A stretch of 64,000 nt of DNA from Microbispora rosea. Its GTDB lineage: Bacteria; Actinomycetota; Actinomycetes; Streptosporangiales; Streptosporangiaceae. Below are positions 17,223 to 25,437 of the stretch, in pieces. The notes beneath the pieces are model-generated. The model made no database searches. It saw only the letters and a program-made list of their open reading frames with translations, and was not told where the DNA came from. The stretch covers positions 124,001-188,000 of the forward strand of contig NZ_FTNI01000003.1 of the NCBI RefSeq assembly GCF_900156315.1, in the 5' to 3' direction. The first letter of the stretch is position 1. The number at the start of each line of letters is the position of its first letter. Both the position numbers and the translations under genes were made by a program.

Positions 17223-17373
17223 ACCCCCGCCGCCGGCCCGGTGTCCGCCGCGGGCGCGCGCGGGGACATCCGACATTGCTGATTGTCGGATCGGATGGTC
17301 AAAAACGGCACTCGTGTCTTTAGGATGGACGTCGTTCCAAGCCGCGCACCGACCGAGCAGTGGAGGGCACAGC

Positions 17374-18192
17374 GTGCACGAGGAGCAGGCCCCCGCGTGG
17401 GTGGTGGACCCCGGCACGCCGAGCGTCGCCCGGATGTACGACTACTACCTGGGCGGCAAGGACAACTTCGCGGCCGACCGCCAGGCCGCCGAGAAGATCA
17501 TCTCCATCCTGCCCAACGCCCGCGACGTCGCCCGGACCAACCGCGCCTTCCTCATGCGGGCCGTACGGCACCTGGCGCGCTCGGGCATCCGGCAGTTCCT
17601 CGACATCGGCACCGGGCTGCCGACGCAGGAGAACGTCCACCAGGTGGCGCAGGCCGAGGCGCCGGGGTCCCGGGTCGTCTACGTCGACAACGACCCGATC
17701 GTGCTCGCCCACGCACGCGCCCTGCTCGCCGACAACCCCCGGTCGATCGTGATCCACGGGGACATGCGGAACCCGGAGTCGGTCCTCGGCCACCCCGGCG
17801 TCCTGACCCACCTCGACTTCACCCGGCCGGTCGCCTTGATCATGCTGGCCGTCCTCCACTTCGTGACCGACGACGCGGAGGCGGCGCGGCTCGTCGGCGC
17901 GTTCCGCGAGCCGCTCGCCCCGGGCAGCCATCTCGTGGTCTCCCACATCACCCGGGGCGACCTGGACGAGGACGCGGTCAGGCGGGGCCGGGACGTCTAC
18001 ACCGGGACCACCGCGGGCGGCATCGTGCCGCGCACCGCGGCCCAGGTCCGCGGCTTCCTCGACGGCCTCCACGTGCTGGAGCCCGGCGTCGTTCCGCTCC
18101 ACCTGTGGCGGCCCGAGACCGTGGAGCCCGCATGGAACGGCAAGCCGGGAGGCGACATCATCGGCGGGGTCGGCCTCGTACCCGGTGCCTGA
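17374..18192 (+). CDS. SAM-dependent methyltransferase, Methyltransf_19 (DUF574) family
   Basis: A 272-aa protein of the family that is strongly expanded in Streptomyces and Streptosporangiaceae. It has the family hallmark MYDYYLGGKDNFAADR (~21-36), SAM-binding FLDIGTGLPTQENVHQVAQ (~73-91), VYVDNDPIVLAHA and the HGDMRNP acidic loop. Substrates are unknown. The genes are often near other regulators. GTG 17374 has GGAGGG 6 nt upstream; upstream codons of the open frame lack family similarity. It is monocistronic and convergent with the ROK gene. GATCGGAT at 17292-17299 resembles the repeats near the DeoR gene. Confidence 0.9.
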   Translation: MHEEQAPAWVVDPGTPSVARMYDYYLGGKDNFAADRQAAEKIISILPNARDVARTNRAFLMRAVRHLARSGIRQFLDIGTGLPTQENVHQVAQAEAPGSRVVYVDNDPIVLAHARALLADNPRSIVIHGDMRNPESVLGHPGVLTHLDFTRPVALIMLAVLHFVTDDAEAARLVGAFREPLAPGSHLVVSHITRGDLDEDAVRRGRDVYTGTTAGGIVPRTAAQVRGFLDGLHVLEPGVVPLHLWRPETVEPAWNGKPGGDIIGGVGLVPGA

Positions 18193-18256
18193 CCTGCGTC
18201 GCCTTCCGTCCGTGAGCGCAACGACCGCGGTGTGAACCCCGTGCGGCGCCGCGCGA

Positions 18257-19504
18257 TCAGAGCGCCAGCGCGCGCTTCCGGGGCGCCGAGCGGTGCGCCG
18301 TACGGCGCCGCATCTCCGCGAGCACCTCAAGAGGGCTGGCCAGGAGCCTGGAGAAGGCCAGCTCCGCCGCGCCGACCAGCGTGACGTCGTCGCCGAGCGC
18401 CGACACCCGCAGCCGCACCTGCTCGCGGGAGATGACCATGGCGTTCGCCTCCACCCTGCGGCCGACCTGTGCGGCCGAGCCCGGGTACACGTCCCGCAGC
18501 ATCCCCCCGAAGATCACTATCCCGGGGTTGAAGAGATTGATCAGGTTGGCCACGCCGATGCCCAGCCAGTCGCCGATCCGGTGCAGCGCCTCCTCGGCCG
18601 CAGCGTCCCCCCGTCCGGCGGCCTCCACCACGGCGCGTACGCCCTCGCGGCCGCTCAGCTCGCCCGAACGGCCCGCGGCCTCGATCAGGGCGTGCTCGCC
18701 GACCTCCGCCTCCAGGCAGCCGCGCGAGCCGCACATGCAGGGCCGCCCGTCGTACGGGTTCACCATCATGTGCCCGAGCTCGCACCCGTAGCCGCCGTCG
18801 CCGCCGAGCAGCCTGCCGCCGACGATGATCCCGCCGCCCACGCCGACGTCGCCGTGCAGGTAGATCAGGTTGTCGAAGCCGCGGCCGACGCCGCGGTCGC
18901 GCTCTGCCAGCGCGCCCAGGTGGGCCTCGTTGCCGACGAGCACCGGCAGGTTCAGCCGGGAGCCGAGCTCGACGCCGAACGCCTGGTCCACCCACCCGAC
19001 GTACGGCCCGTATCGCACCGTCCCGTCGTCGGGCCGGATCATGCCGCAGTAGGCCGCGCCGACTCCGACGCACACCGAGCCCGGCCGGGCGCCCCGCCGC
19101 AGCTCGCGGCCGAAGCCCGCGAGCACGCCGACGACGTCCTCCAGGTCCGCGCCCGCGCGGTGCCTGACGGCCTCCCGGCGGTCGAGGATCTCGCCGCCCA
19201 GTCCCACGCGGGCCGCGACCAGGCGGTCGACCCGGACGTCGAAGGCCAGCACGTGCGCCCGGTCGCGCTCCGGGCGGACCACCAGCGACGGCCGGCCCGC
19301 CCTGCCGGTGTCTCCGGGAAGTTCCTCGCCGACCAGGCCGGCCGCGGACAGTTCGGCGGTCAGCGCCATGATCGTGCTGCGGTTCAGGCCCATCCGGTCG
19401 GCCAGTTCGGAACGGGAGAGGGCCCCGCCCAGGTGCACGTGCCGCAGCAGATCGCCCAGGTTGCGCCGGCGCATCTCCTCTTGGGACCGACCGGCTTTCG
19501 ACAT
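18257..19504 (-). CDS. ROK-family transcriptional regulator
   Basis: A 415-aa XylR/NagC-like regulator. The N-terminal winged helix (LLRHVHLGGALSRSELADRM, GLNRSTIMALTAELSAAGLV) is followed by a ROK sugar-kinase-like domain with VGNEAHLGALAE, GVGGGIIVGGRLLGGDGGYG and the zinc-binding CMCGSRGCLEAEVG. Such proteins sense a sugar or amino sugar and repress transport and catabolic genes. ATG 19504 is preferred over the longer reading to 19600, which is compositionally different. No divergent sugar operon adjoins it; the nearest sugar genes are the GH2/ABC operon 4 kb away. Confidence 0.9.
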   Translation of the reverse strand: MSKAGRSQEEMRRRNLGDLLRHVHLGGALSRSELADRMGLNRSTIMALTAELSAAGLVGEELPGDTGRAGRPSLVVRPERDRAHVLAFDVRVDRLVAARVGLGGEILDRREAVRHRAGADLEDVVGVLAGFGRELRRGARPGSVCVGVGAAYCGMIRPDDGTVRYGPYVGWVDQAFGVELGSRLNLPVLVGNEAHLGALAERDRGVGRGFDNLIYLHGDVGVGGGIIVGGRLLGGDGGYGCELGHMMVNPYDGRPCMCGSRGCLEAEVGEHALIEAAGRSGELSGREGVRAVVEAAGRGDAAAEEALHRIGDWLGIGVANLINLFNPGIVIFGGMLRDVYPGSAAQVGRRVEANAMVISREQVRLRVSALGDDVTLVGAAELAFSRLLASPLEVLAEMRRRTAHRSAPRKRALAL

Positions 19505-19627
19505 GGTGCGCAGATCCTGACGACTCGGAGGGGTTCCTCGTTGGCGGGCCGTGGACAGGAGGACAGGGCCGTGACCCCGTCCTCGTCTTGAGGTTACCAA
19601 CGGAGTCGTCTGCGGCGGAGTCCCCGT

Positions 19628-20212
19628 CTACCGGCGCCCCCGCTCGCCCTGGTCCTCCGATCCCGCGCGCCCCCGGCTCGGTGCCGCCTGCGGGCCGGTC
19701 CCCCGCCGGTCCGCGGTGGCCGCCGCATGCCGGGACGCCGCTCCCGCACGTGTCGCCGCACCTCCCCGGCTCGCCGCCGCCGCACGGGTCGCCGTACGTC
19801 CACGGCTCGCCGCCGCCGCACGTGTCGCCGCTCTCGTTGTGGGCGGCGCCTGCGAGGCCGGGGCCGGGGGCGGCGCGGGTGAGGCCCCCGCGTAGGGCGT
19901 GCCGAGCGCCTGCGCGATGTCGCACGCCCGGTTGCCCCTGCACATCGCGTTCTGGATGCCGGTCCCGCCGTTCGCGAGGTTGATCGTGATCTGCTGCGTA
20001 CCGCGGTTGGTCGTCGAACTCGAGGCGGTGAGCGCGGGCGGGGCCGCGTCCCCCTCGGTGTCCCTCTCGGTCCGCGTGGGCCGGAGCCCGGACTCATGGT
20101 GGCGGGGCGTCTCCCGTCCGGGGGTGCGCGTGGCCTCGGCGGCAGGGCCCGCGGCGGTGAGCGCCGCCACGACCGACGCACAGGCGAGGAGACCACGACC
20201 GATCTTCCTCAT
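19628..20212 (-). CDS. Hypothetical secreted protein with repetitive Ala/Arg-rich tail
   Basis: No family recognised. A signal peptide (MRKIGRGLLACASVVAALTA) is followed by a polar stretch and the segment ITINLANGGTGIQNAMCRGN-RACDIAQAL, with two Cys six apart and C-x-I-x-Q. The downstream neighbour at 20429 ends with a comparable segment (CGPGPRKCKIWQN), so the two may be related. After residue ~135 the frame enters 36-bp tandem repeats (19745-19830) read as Ala/Arg-rich. The -1-shifted frame reads GDTCGGGEP repeats with more typical third-position GC, so a frameshift near 19865 is possible. An upstream ATG at 20242 is an alternative start. Confidence 0.5.
   Translation of the reverse strand: MRKIGRGLLACASVVAALTAAGPAAEATRTPGRETPRHHESGLRPTRTERDTEGDAAPPALTASSSTTNRGTQQITINLANGGTGIQNAMCRGNRACDIAQALGTPYAGASPAPPPAPASQAPPTTRAATRAAAASRGRTATRAAAASRGGAATRAGAASRHAAATADRRGTGPQAAPSRGRAGSEDQGERGRR
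19745..19830. repeat. 36-bp tandem repeat, 2.4 copies
   Basis: Units begin at 19745, 19781 and 19817 (each starting CGCACG-GTCGCCG-like), exactly 36 bp apart, so they code for 12-residue repeats in any frame. They lie in the 3' part of the secreted-protein gene. Confidence 0.75.
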
Positions 20213-20428
20213 GGCCGTCCCGCCGTACCGCTGACACTTCATCGCGCGCTCCCGCCAGTCACCGCCGCAACGCTCCGGGCGGCCCCCTTTTCACCCGGGC
20301 GTTGTCAGGCTAGTGACGCGGTGGATTCCCGCGCCCGGCCCGCGCGGCGACTTACGGCATCATTGCCATATCAGTCAGCGCTGCCCCCATATTCGTGGAA
20401 TCGACGACCGGCGCGTATTCGAACGCGA

Positions 20429-20833
20429 TCACCAGCCATTGGAATTGATGGGCATGTTCTGCCAGATCTTGCACTTCCTCGGGCCGGGACCGCAGAAGGC
20501 GCCCTGGGTGCTGATGCGCCCGCCGTTCGTGATGCCGGTCTGCTGCTGGCCGATCATGAAGGTCGGGGCGAAGACGCCGTTGAGATTCTGGTTGAACTTG
20601 CCGTTGCCCGACTTGAGCTGCCGCGCCGTGGCCGTCCCGCCCGCCGCCACCTGGCCCCCGCCGTCCCCGTGACCGGTTGGCCTCATGGGAGTGCGGCGCG
20701 TGGACTGCGCGAACGCGCTCGCCCCCTGGACCGCGACGCTCCACGCCATCGCGGCCACGAGAGTGGCCAGCGTCAGGCGACGGGCCGTCAGAGCCCGAGA
20801 TGTTCGGGAGCGGGACGTGCAGCGGCGAGACAT
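20429..20833 (-). CDS. Hypothetical small secreted protein
   Basis: 134 aa, no recognised family. It has a long basic N-terminus, a hydrophobic stretch (LATLVAAMAWSVAVQGASAF) consistent with a signal peptide, and a mature region rich in Gly, Gln and Asn (NGKFNQNLNGVFAPTFMIGQ), ending CGPGPRKCKIWQNMPINSNGW. The two Cys seven apart could form a small disulfide loop. The C-terminal motif parallels that of the secreted protein at 19628. ATG 20833 is used; a GTG four codons upstream (20845) is also possible. The 254 bp upstream (20834-21087) are locally AT-richer and hold its promoter, but I see no clear -35/-10. Confidence 0.6.
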   Translation of the reverse strand: MSRRCTSRSRTSRALTARRLTLATLVAAMAWSVAVQGASAFAQSTRRTPMRPTGHGDGGGQVAAGGTATARQLKSGNGKFNQNLNGVFAPTFMIGQQQTGITNGGRISTQGAFCGPGPRKCKIWQNMPINSNGW

Positions 20834-21060
20834 CGTGGAACGCACCTACCTACCAAGGCCATGCGGCAATGGGCTTTCGTCGCGGACATAAGCAACGTCG
20901 ACCTCATACCCCGCGTCATGGCCTCGGCCCCGCCGATGCCAAGCGCGGCATGGATGATGACGCATTTTTTGTCGCTATGCCGTCCGACCGGACATCACAC
21001 GCCCAGGGCCTCAAATACCCCTCTTCGCATAAATCCGGAAATATAGGAATTTGCCGTATT

Positions 21061-21074
21061 CGGACCTCGGTCCG
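21061..21074 (-). terminator. Small hairpin after the YchJ-like gene
   Basis: CGGACC-TC-GGTCCG immediately 3' of the 21088 stop. It has a short 6-bp stem; a possible terminator. Confidence 0.3.
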
Positions 21075-21087
21075 GCCTTCGCGGGGC

Positions 21088-21501
21088 TCATTCTCCGACG
21101 GCGTCGAGATAGACCCAGGCGCCTTCATGGCGGACGAAGCGACTCTGCTCCCGCATCTCGCCGGGCTGTCCCCCATAGGCGTAGCGGGCGCGGAAGGTGA
21201 CGGTGCCGTCGGCGTGGATCGGGCTCCCGCCCGTGAACGCCTCGATCTCCAGCCCGGTCCACCGCATGCCCGGGTCGAAATCGACCCGCGCCGGACGGGT
21301 GGAGGGATGCCAGGTCCGCAGCAGGTACGCCTCGTCCTCGATCGCGAACGCGGAGAAGCGCGAGCGCATCAGCGCCTCGGCCGTCGGCGCGGGCCGTCCC
21401 GCGTGGAACCGGCCGCAGCAGTCGCCGTAGACGGCCGGCAGGCCACAGGGACAGGGCTCGCCGGCGCGCGGCGCACGGCGGTGACGAGAGGTGCGGCTCA
21501 C
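21088..21501 (-). CDS. YchJ-like protein (UPF0225 / SEC-C zinc motif)
   Basis: A 137-aa protein of the UPF0225 family. The N-terminal CPCG-x7-YGDCCGRFH is the SEC-C-type zinc knuckle, followed by the NTF2-like YchJ domain (AEALMRSRFSAFAIEDEAYLLRTWHPSTRP). Its biochemical role is unknown; the knuckle suggests protein or nucleic-acid binding. Length and motifs match the family fully, so it is intact. It stands alone. Confidence 0.88.
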   Translation of the reverse strand: MSRTSRHRRAPRAGEPCPCGLPAVYGDCCGRFHAGRPAPTAEALMRSRFSAFAIEDEAYLLRTWHPSTRPARVDFDPGMRWTGLEIEAFTGGSPIHADGTVTFRARYAYGGQPGEMREQSRFVRHEGAWVYLDAVGE

Positions 21502-21735
21502 CCCGCGAGGCTATCGTCCCCGGCGAGGCGCTCGCGGTTCAGCCGGGCCGAGGGCGAGGAGTCCCCCGTCGCCCGCTCCGCCTCCGGCAGGTCGGCCTTG
21601 GTGAACGGCCTGCCCGCCTCCGGCAGACGGTCCTTGGTGAACCGCCTGCCGGAGACCTCGCCGTTCAGCCGTCCGCACCCCCGACAGGGCGAGCCTCAGC
21701 CCGCCTCATCGGGCGGAGCGCCGCGCCGAAGCGGC

Positions 21736-22230
21736 TCAGTTGTAGGGGTTGTCGTAGGTGTAGGTGCTCTTGGTCCGCATCTGGTACTGGCCGTTGCTGC
21801 CGAACCATCCTCCGGTCACGTCGAACCGGACGTTGCGGACGGTGCCGCCGAAGTTCACCTCGCCGCTGTACAGGTACGCCTGCTGGCATCCGGACATCGA
21901 CGTCGGGCCGGTCTGCGTCGGCGAGGCCGTGCTCGTGCCGTTGACGTTGATCGTGAAGTAGGGCTGCGGGTAGGCGTGCTGCCAGCACAGCCGCAGCGAG
22001 TAGCGGTACTTCGTGTTCCCGTCGTCGAACGCCACCGTGCCGTCCAGGAGGGCCAGCTGCGTCGCGTAGCCGTCGTTGCTCACCAATTGCAGGTAGACCG
22101 GCTGGTCCGCGCCGTACGCCGCGTGCGCGGGGCTGAGCGGCACGAGCGCAGCGGCCGTCGCCGCGACGGCCATGGCGATCGACGTCGTCAACCGACGTCC
22201 TCGCGAGCGTGGGATCAATTCGCACCTCAT
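21736..22230 (-). CDS. Hypothetical secreted protein
   Basis: 164 aa, no family recognised. The signal peptide is RRLTTSIAMAVAATAAALVPLSPAHA (cleavage after AHA, ~residue 37). The mature part is Tyr/Gln/Asn-rich with alternating hydrophobic and polar residues (VYLQLVSNDGYATQLALLDG), two Cys (LRLCWQHAY, SGCQQAYLY) and terminal STYTYDNPYN, suggesting a beta-sandwich. ATG 22230 has only a weak ribosome-binding site. About 220 bp upstream (22231-22450) hold no gene. Confidence 0.6.
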   Translation of the reverse strand: MRCELIPRSRGRRLTTSIAMAVAATAAALVPLSPAHAAYGADQPVYLQLVSNDGYATQLALLDGTVAFDDGNTKYRYSLRLCWQHAYPQPYFTINVNGTSTASPTQTGPTSMSGCQQAYLYSGEVNFGGTVRNVRFDVTGGWFGSNGQYQMRTKSTYTYDNPYN

Positions 22231-22450
22231 CCGTTGCAGGAGTGCCGAGTGCCCGGAGGGTATTTCGACATGGACGGGCCGATCCAGCGCGGCGATCGCG
22301 GGGCTCGATCCGGTCGGGCGTTAAACACCGCACTCCCGGGGACCTTGGGAACGCCGTTCCGCCCCGACCAGGACAGAGAGGGGCGACAAACCCGGTCAAA
22401 ATCCCGCTATGACCGCTGAATGTTTCATACGGCGCTAGAGAGGACAAAGC

Positions 22451-22478
22451 GGCCCCCGGCGTTATCCCGCCGGGGGCC
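22451..22478 (-). terminator. Strong hairpin terminator
   Basis: GGCCCCCGGC (22451-22460) pairs perfectly with 22469-22478 across an 8-nt loop. It lies downstream of the minus-strand lamin-tail remnant and ribokinase operon and probably ends that transcript. Confidence 0.7.
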
Positions 22479-22480
22479 AT

Positions 22481-22516
22481 GTCACAACTCCGGTCACAAC
22501 TCCGGTCACAGCTCCG
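22481..22516. repeat. 12-bp direct repeat, three copies
   Basis: GTCACAACTCCG occurs at 22481-22492 and 22493-22504, with a one-base variant at 22505-22516. It lies between the terminator hairpin and the stop of the lamin-tail remnant and does not fall in a credible gene. Confidence 0.75.
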
Positions 22517-22523
22517 GTCGCGG

Positions 22524-22737
22524 TCAGCAGATCTTGTAGTCCTGCCGCGACGAGTTGTACGCACAGGAGTCGGCCGGCGCGCCGGAGGCCTTCCGCAGGT
22601 ACGCCTTGTCCTTGGCCTGGTTCCAGATGTAGGCCGGCGTCCCCCCGCTCCCGCCCCAGTAGAGGGTGGTGGAGGTGTTCTTTCCCCTGCCGGTCCGCAG
22701 GGTGAGCGTCTTCCCGGCTCCGAGAGTGCACGCCTCA
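22524..22737 (-). pseudogene. Lamin-tail-domain secreted protein, C-terminal remnant
   Basis: The frame encodes ~70 residues, CTLGAGKTLTLRTGRGKNTS ... LYWGGS ... AYIWNQAKDKAYLRKASG ... DSCAYNS, ending in a stop at 22524. This matches the C-terminal half of the actinobacterial lamin-tail (LTD) domain (TGxGxNT..LYWG...WNN.GD.A.LRD..G). No start codon or N-terminal half exists: the frame runs directly into the end of the ribokinase gene, whose stop (22735-22737) coincides with the point where LTD similarity ends. This is a truncated gene at a recombination junction. Confidence 0.75.
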
Positions 22738-23676
22738 GCGAGCGGGTCCCTCGGCCACGGCGTCGAGCAGTTCGTCCACCGCCTTCCGGTCGGGCAGCGA
22801 GGGGCTGGCGCCGGGCAGCGTGGTCGCCAGGGCTCCGGCGGCCATCCCCCGGCGGATCGCCGCGGCGGTGTCGAGGCCCGCCGCGAGGGCCGCGCCCAGG
22901 GAGCCGGTGAAGGCGTCGCCCGCGGCGGTGGTGTCCACGGGCGTGACGGGGTAGGCCGGAAAGTGCCGGGTGCGCCCGGGGGTGACCGACAGCGCGCCGG
23001 CCGACCCGAGCGTGATGAGGGCGTGCCGCACACCGCGGTCGAGGAACCAGGCCCCGGCCCGCTCGGCGGACTCGACGTCGGTGACCTCCACTCCGGTAAG
23101 CGCGGCGGCCTCGCTCTCGTTGGGGGTCACGACGGCGACGTACGGCCACACCCGGTCGGGCAGCGGCTGCGCGGGCGCGGGATCGAGCACCACGGTCAGC
23201 CCGGCCCGTGCACCCGCCTCGGCCGCGTGACAGGCGACCTCGGCCGGGATCTCGAGCTGGAGGAGCAGCACGCCCGCCCTGTCGCGCACGGCCCGGATGC
23301 TCTCGTCCACCATCTCGGCGCTGAGGTCCGCGTTGGCGAGAGGAGTCATGACGATGTCGTTCTCGCCTGACGCGTCCACCCTGATGTGCGCGACGCCCGT
23401 GCGGTTGCCAACGGAGCGTACCTCCGTCAGCGCCACGCCGCAGGAGCGCAGCGCCGACGAGACGATCTCGCCGAACGGATCCGTGCCGACGCAGCCGACC
23501 AGCCAGGTGGGCGCTCCCGCACGAGCGGCGGCGACCGCCTGGTTCGCGCCTTTCCCCCCGAGGACCACGGTGACGTCGTCGCCGAGGACGGTCTCTCCCC
23601 GGCGCGGGAGGCGGCGGGTGAAGGCGGTGACATCCGCGGAGATGCTCCCGACGACGACGACACCTTTCGGTTCCAT
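22735..23676 (-). CDS. rbsK: Ribokinase (PfkB family)
   Basis: A 313-aa PfkB carbohydrate kinase that phosphorylates ribose or a similar sugar at O5 with ATP. It has the VVVGSISADVTAFTRRLPRR start, GGKGANQAVAAARAG (~40-54), the NESEAAALTG region and signature 2 DTTAAGDAFTGSLGAALA with catalytic Asp in AAGDAF. Length is normal. It is the distal gene of the minus-strand series with a nucleoside hydrolase 34 bp upstream, which would supply free ribose, and the ABC importer beyond. Substrate could be ribose from the nucleoside hydrolase step. Confidence 0.9.
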   Translation of the reverse strand: MEPKGVVVVGSISADVTAFTRRLPRRGETVLGDDVTVVLGGKGANQAVAAARAGAPTWLVGCVGTDPFGEIVSSALRSCGVALTEVRSVGNRTGVAHIRVDASGENDIVMTPLANADLSAEMVDESIRAVRDRAGVLLLQLEIPAEVACHAAEAGARAGLTVVLDPAPAQPLPDRVWPYVAVVTPNESEAAALTGVEVTDVESAERAGAWFLDRGVRHALITLGSAGALSVTPGRTRHFPAYPVTPVDTTAAGDAFTGSLGAALAAGLDTAAAIRRGMAAGALATTLPGASPSLPDRKAVDELLDAVAEGPAR

Positions 23677-23710
23677 GGCGTTCCTCCTGTTTCGGGCTGC
23701 TTCAGGGATG

Positions 23711-24655
23711 TCAGGAGACTCGGCCGAGCGTCTCGATCGCGTCGATCATGAGATCCCAGAACCGGTCGCGGTCCAGCCCGATCCCGACGTTCGCGTTGGG
23801 CTCCCAGTCCATCCGGCGGTGCAGGTCGGCCACGGTCGCTCCCCGGGTGTGCCGGCCGTCCAGCTCGATGCGCAGGCCCACCCGCTCGTACGTCATGACC
23901 GTGGGATCGATCAGGTACGCCACCGTGATCGGGTCGTGCAGCGGCGGCGCGGGGAACCCCCAGGTCTCGTGATAGGTGGAGCCGAAGAAGGTGAGCAGTT
24001 CCACGCAGACGCGCGCGAGCGGGGTGCCGAGCGCCTGGATCCTGGCGAGCACGTCGGCGGTCACCAGCGCCTGGTGGCTGACGTTGAGCCCGACCCACGT
24101 GGTCGGCACGCCGCTGCCGAGCACCTCCGCCGCCGCCTCCGGGTCGGCGTAGACGTTGAACTCCGCGTACGGCGTGTGGTTGCCGCGATCCGTGGAGCCA
24201 CCCATGATCACGATTTCCCTGACCCGCTCGCGGTCCTCCGGGTGACGGCGCAGCAGTGTGGCGATGTTCGTCAGGGGGCCGATGGCCACCACGGTCACCG
24301 GCTCGGCGGCGTCCGCCAGCGTGTCGTGGATGAGGTCCACGCCGTGGCGGGGGTCGAGCGGGACGCTCGGCTCCCCGAACGCCGGGCCGTCCAGGCCGCT
24401 CTCCCCGTGCACGTAGTCGCCGATTTCGAGTGGCGCCGCGAGCGGGCGGTCGCAGCCGGCGGCGACCGGCACATCGGTGACGCCGGCCAGGCTCAGCATC
24501 CGTCGCGCGTTGAGCGCGGTCTTCTCCACCGTCTGGTTGCCCGCGACCGTCGCGATCGCGCGCAGGTCGATCGCCGGGTGGGCCACCGCGAGCAGGATGG
24601 CCATGGCGTCGTCGTGCCCGGGGTCGCAGTCGAGGATCACCGGGATCGCCGGCAT
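23711..24655 (-). CDS. Nucleoside hydrolase (IunH/Rih family)
   Basis: A 314-aa inosine/uridine-preferring-type hydrolase that splits N-ribosides into base and ribose. The calcium-binding N-terminal motif DCDPGHDDAMAILLA (~9-23) is intact, as are GNQTVEKTALNARR, VTVVAIGPLTNIATLL and EFNVYADPEAA. The catalytic-region His near the C-terminus falls in PLHDPITVAYLIDP. Base specificity cannot be read from sequence. It precedes ribokinase and follows the GATase1-like gene by 1 bp, so co-expression is near certain. Confidence 0.92.
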   Translation of the reverse strand: MPAIPVILDCDPGHDDAMAILLAVAHPAIDLRAIATVAGNQTVEKTALNARRMLSLAGVTDVPVAAGCDRPLAAPLEIGDYVHGESGLDGPAFGEPSVPLDPRHGVDLIHDTLADAAEPVTVVAIGPLTNIATLLRRHPEDRERVREIVIMGGSTDRGNHTPYAEFNVYADPEAAAEVLGSGVPTTWVGLNVSHQALVTADVLARIQALGTPLARVCVELLTFFGSTYHETWGFPAPPLHDPITVAYLIDPTVMTYERVGLRIELDGRHTRGATVADLHRRMDWEPNANVGIGLDRDRFWDLMIDAIETLGRVS

Positions 24656-24656
24656 G

Positions 24657-25406
24657 TCAGATCTCCTTCGCGAGCCAGCGGACCGCCCGCGTGAACAGGG
24701 TGCGGTAGCCGTCCCAGGAGACGAACTCGTCGGGGCACCAGTGCGGCGCGATATCGGAGGCCCAGGCGAGCGTGCGGCCCGCCCCGGCCTGCCGTACGGC
24801 GAGCAGGGGGTCGCCGCCGACGGTCGCGAGCAGCGTGGCGTCCTCGGGCAGCGCGAAGCGGTTGTAACCGAGCAGGTCGGGCCACTGGACGGGAAGCCCG
24901 GCCACGATGGGGTGCGCGTCGCCGGCGAGCAGGCCGGGCACGCCCTGCGGGGCCTCGACGCGGTCGTCGTAGCGGGAGATCCGGGCGGGCAGCACCCGCT
25001 CGACCGCCGTACCGGCGAAGGCGGCCTTCGCCTCGAAGCCCTGGAAGCTCAGGTAGCCGCCGGCCATGGCGAGGCCACCGCCCTGCTCCACCCAGTCGGC
25101 CAGCAGGTCGATCCGGTTGACGGTCTTCTCGCTGGCCAGCCAGGTGGCGGGGTGCAGCAGGATGCTGTTGGCCCCGATGTCGGAGAGCACGATCACGTCG
25201 TAGACGGCCAGCGCCTCGGGCGTGCCGGGGAACAGCGCGGGCACGTCGTGCGCGGGCAGGTGGTCGACCTCGATGCCGTCGGCGACCAGGACGTCCCGCA
25301 GCGGATCGATTCCGGTGTGGTAGGTCGTCGTGGTGAACGAGTCGAAGCCCTTGAAGTGGGTCGACTGGCTCACCCACGATTCGCCGGCGACCAGCACGCG
25401 GGTCAT
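24657..25406 (-). CDS. GATase1-like protein (PF07090-type putative glutamine amidotransferase)
   Basis: A 249-aa flavodoxin/class-I-GATase-fold protein. It has MTRVLVAGESWVSQSTHFKG, DVIVLSDIGANSILLHP (~68-84), a WVEQGGGLAMAGGYLSFQGF turn (~107-126) and WASDIAPHWCPDEFVSWDGY near the C-terminus. No nucleophile-elbow Cys typical of true glutaminases is visible at the AGGY turn, so glutaminase activity is doubtful. The single Cys in HWCPDEF is conserved-looking. The family often sits in sugar ABC/LacI loci with unknown function. It lies between the phosphotriesterase-like and nucleoside hydrolase genes. Confidence 0.75.
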   Translation of the reverse strand: MTRVLVAGESWVSQSTHFKGFDSFTTTTYHTGIDPLRDVLVADGIEVDHLPAHDVPALFPGTPEALAVYDVIVLSDIGANSILLHPATWLASEKTVNRIDLLADWVEQGGGLAMAGGYLSFQGFEAKAAFAGTAVERVLPARISRYDDRVEAPQGVPGLLAGDAHPIVAGLPVQWPDLLGYNRFALPEDATLLATVGGDPLLAVRQAGAGRTLAWASDIAPHWCPDEFVSWDGYRTLFTRAVRWLAKEI

Positions 25407-25437
25407 GGAAATCGTCTCCTTCTGTTCGTGTGTGTGA

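Noticed and set aside
19745-19830. CRISPR array
   Set aside because: Direct 36-bp repeats are adjacent without unique spacers and lie inside a gene.
19628-19870. Programmed frameshift in the secreted-protein gene
   Set aside because: The alternative frame has better third-position GC locally but does not terminate before the ROK gene, so a natural product in that frame is unlikely.
22462-22731. 89-codon minus-strand frame over the LTD remnant
   Set aside because: The LTD similarity is in another frame; this one shows no domain and overlaps the terminator.
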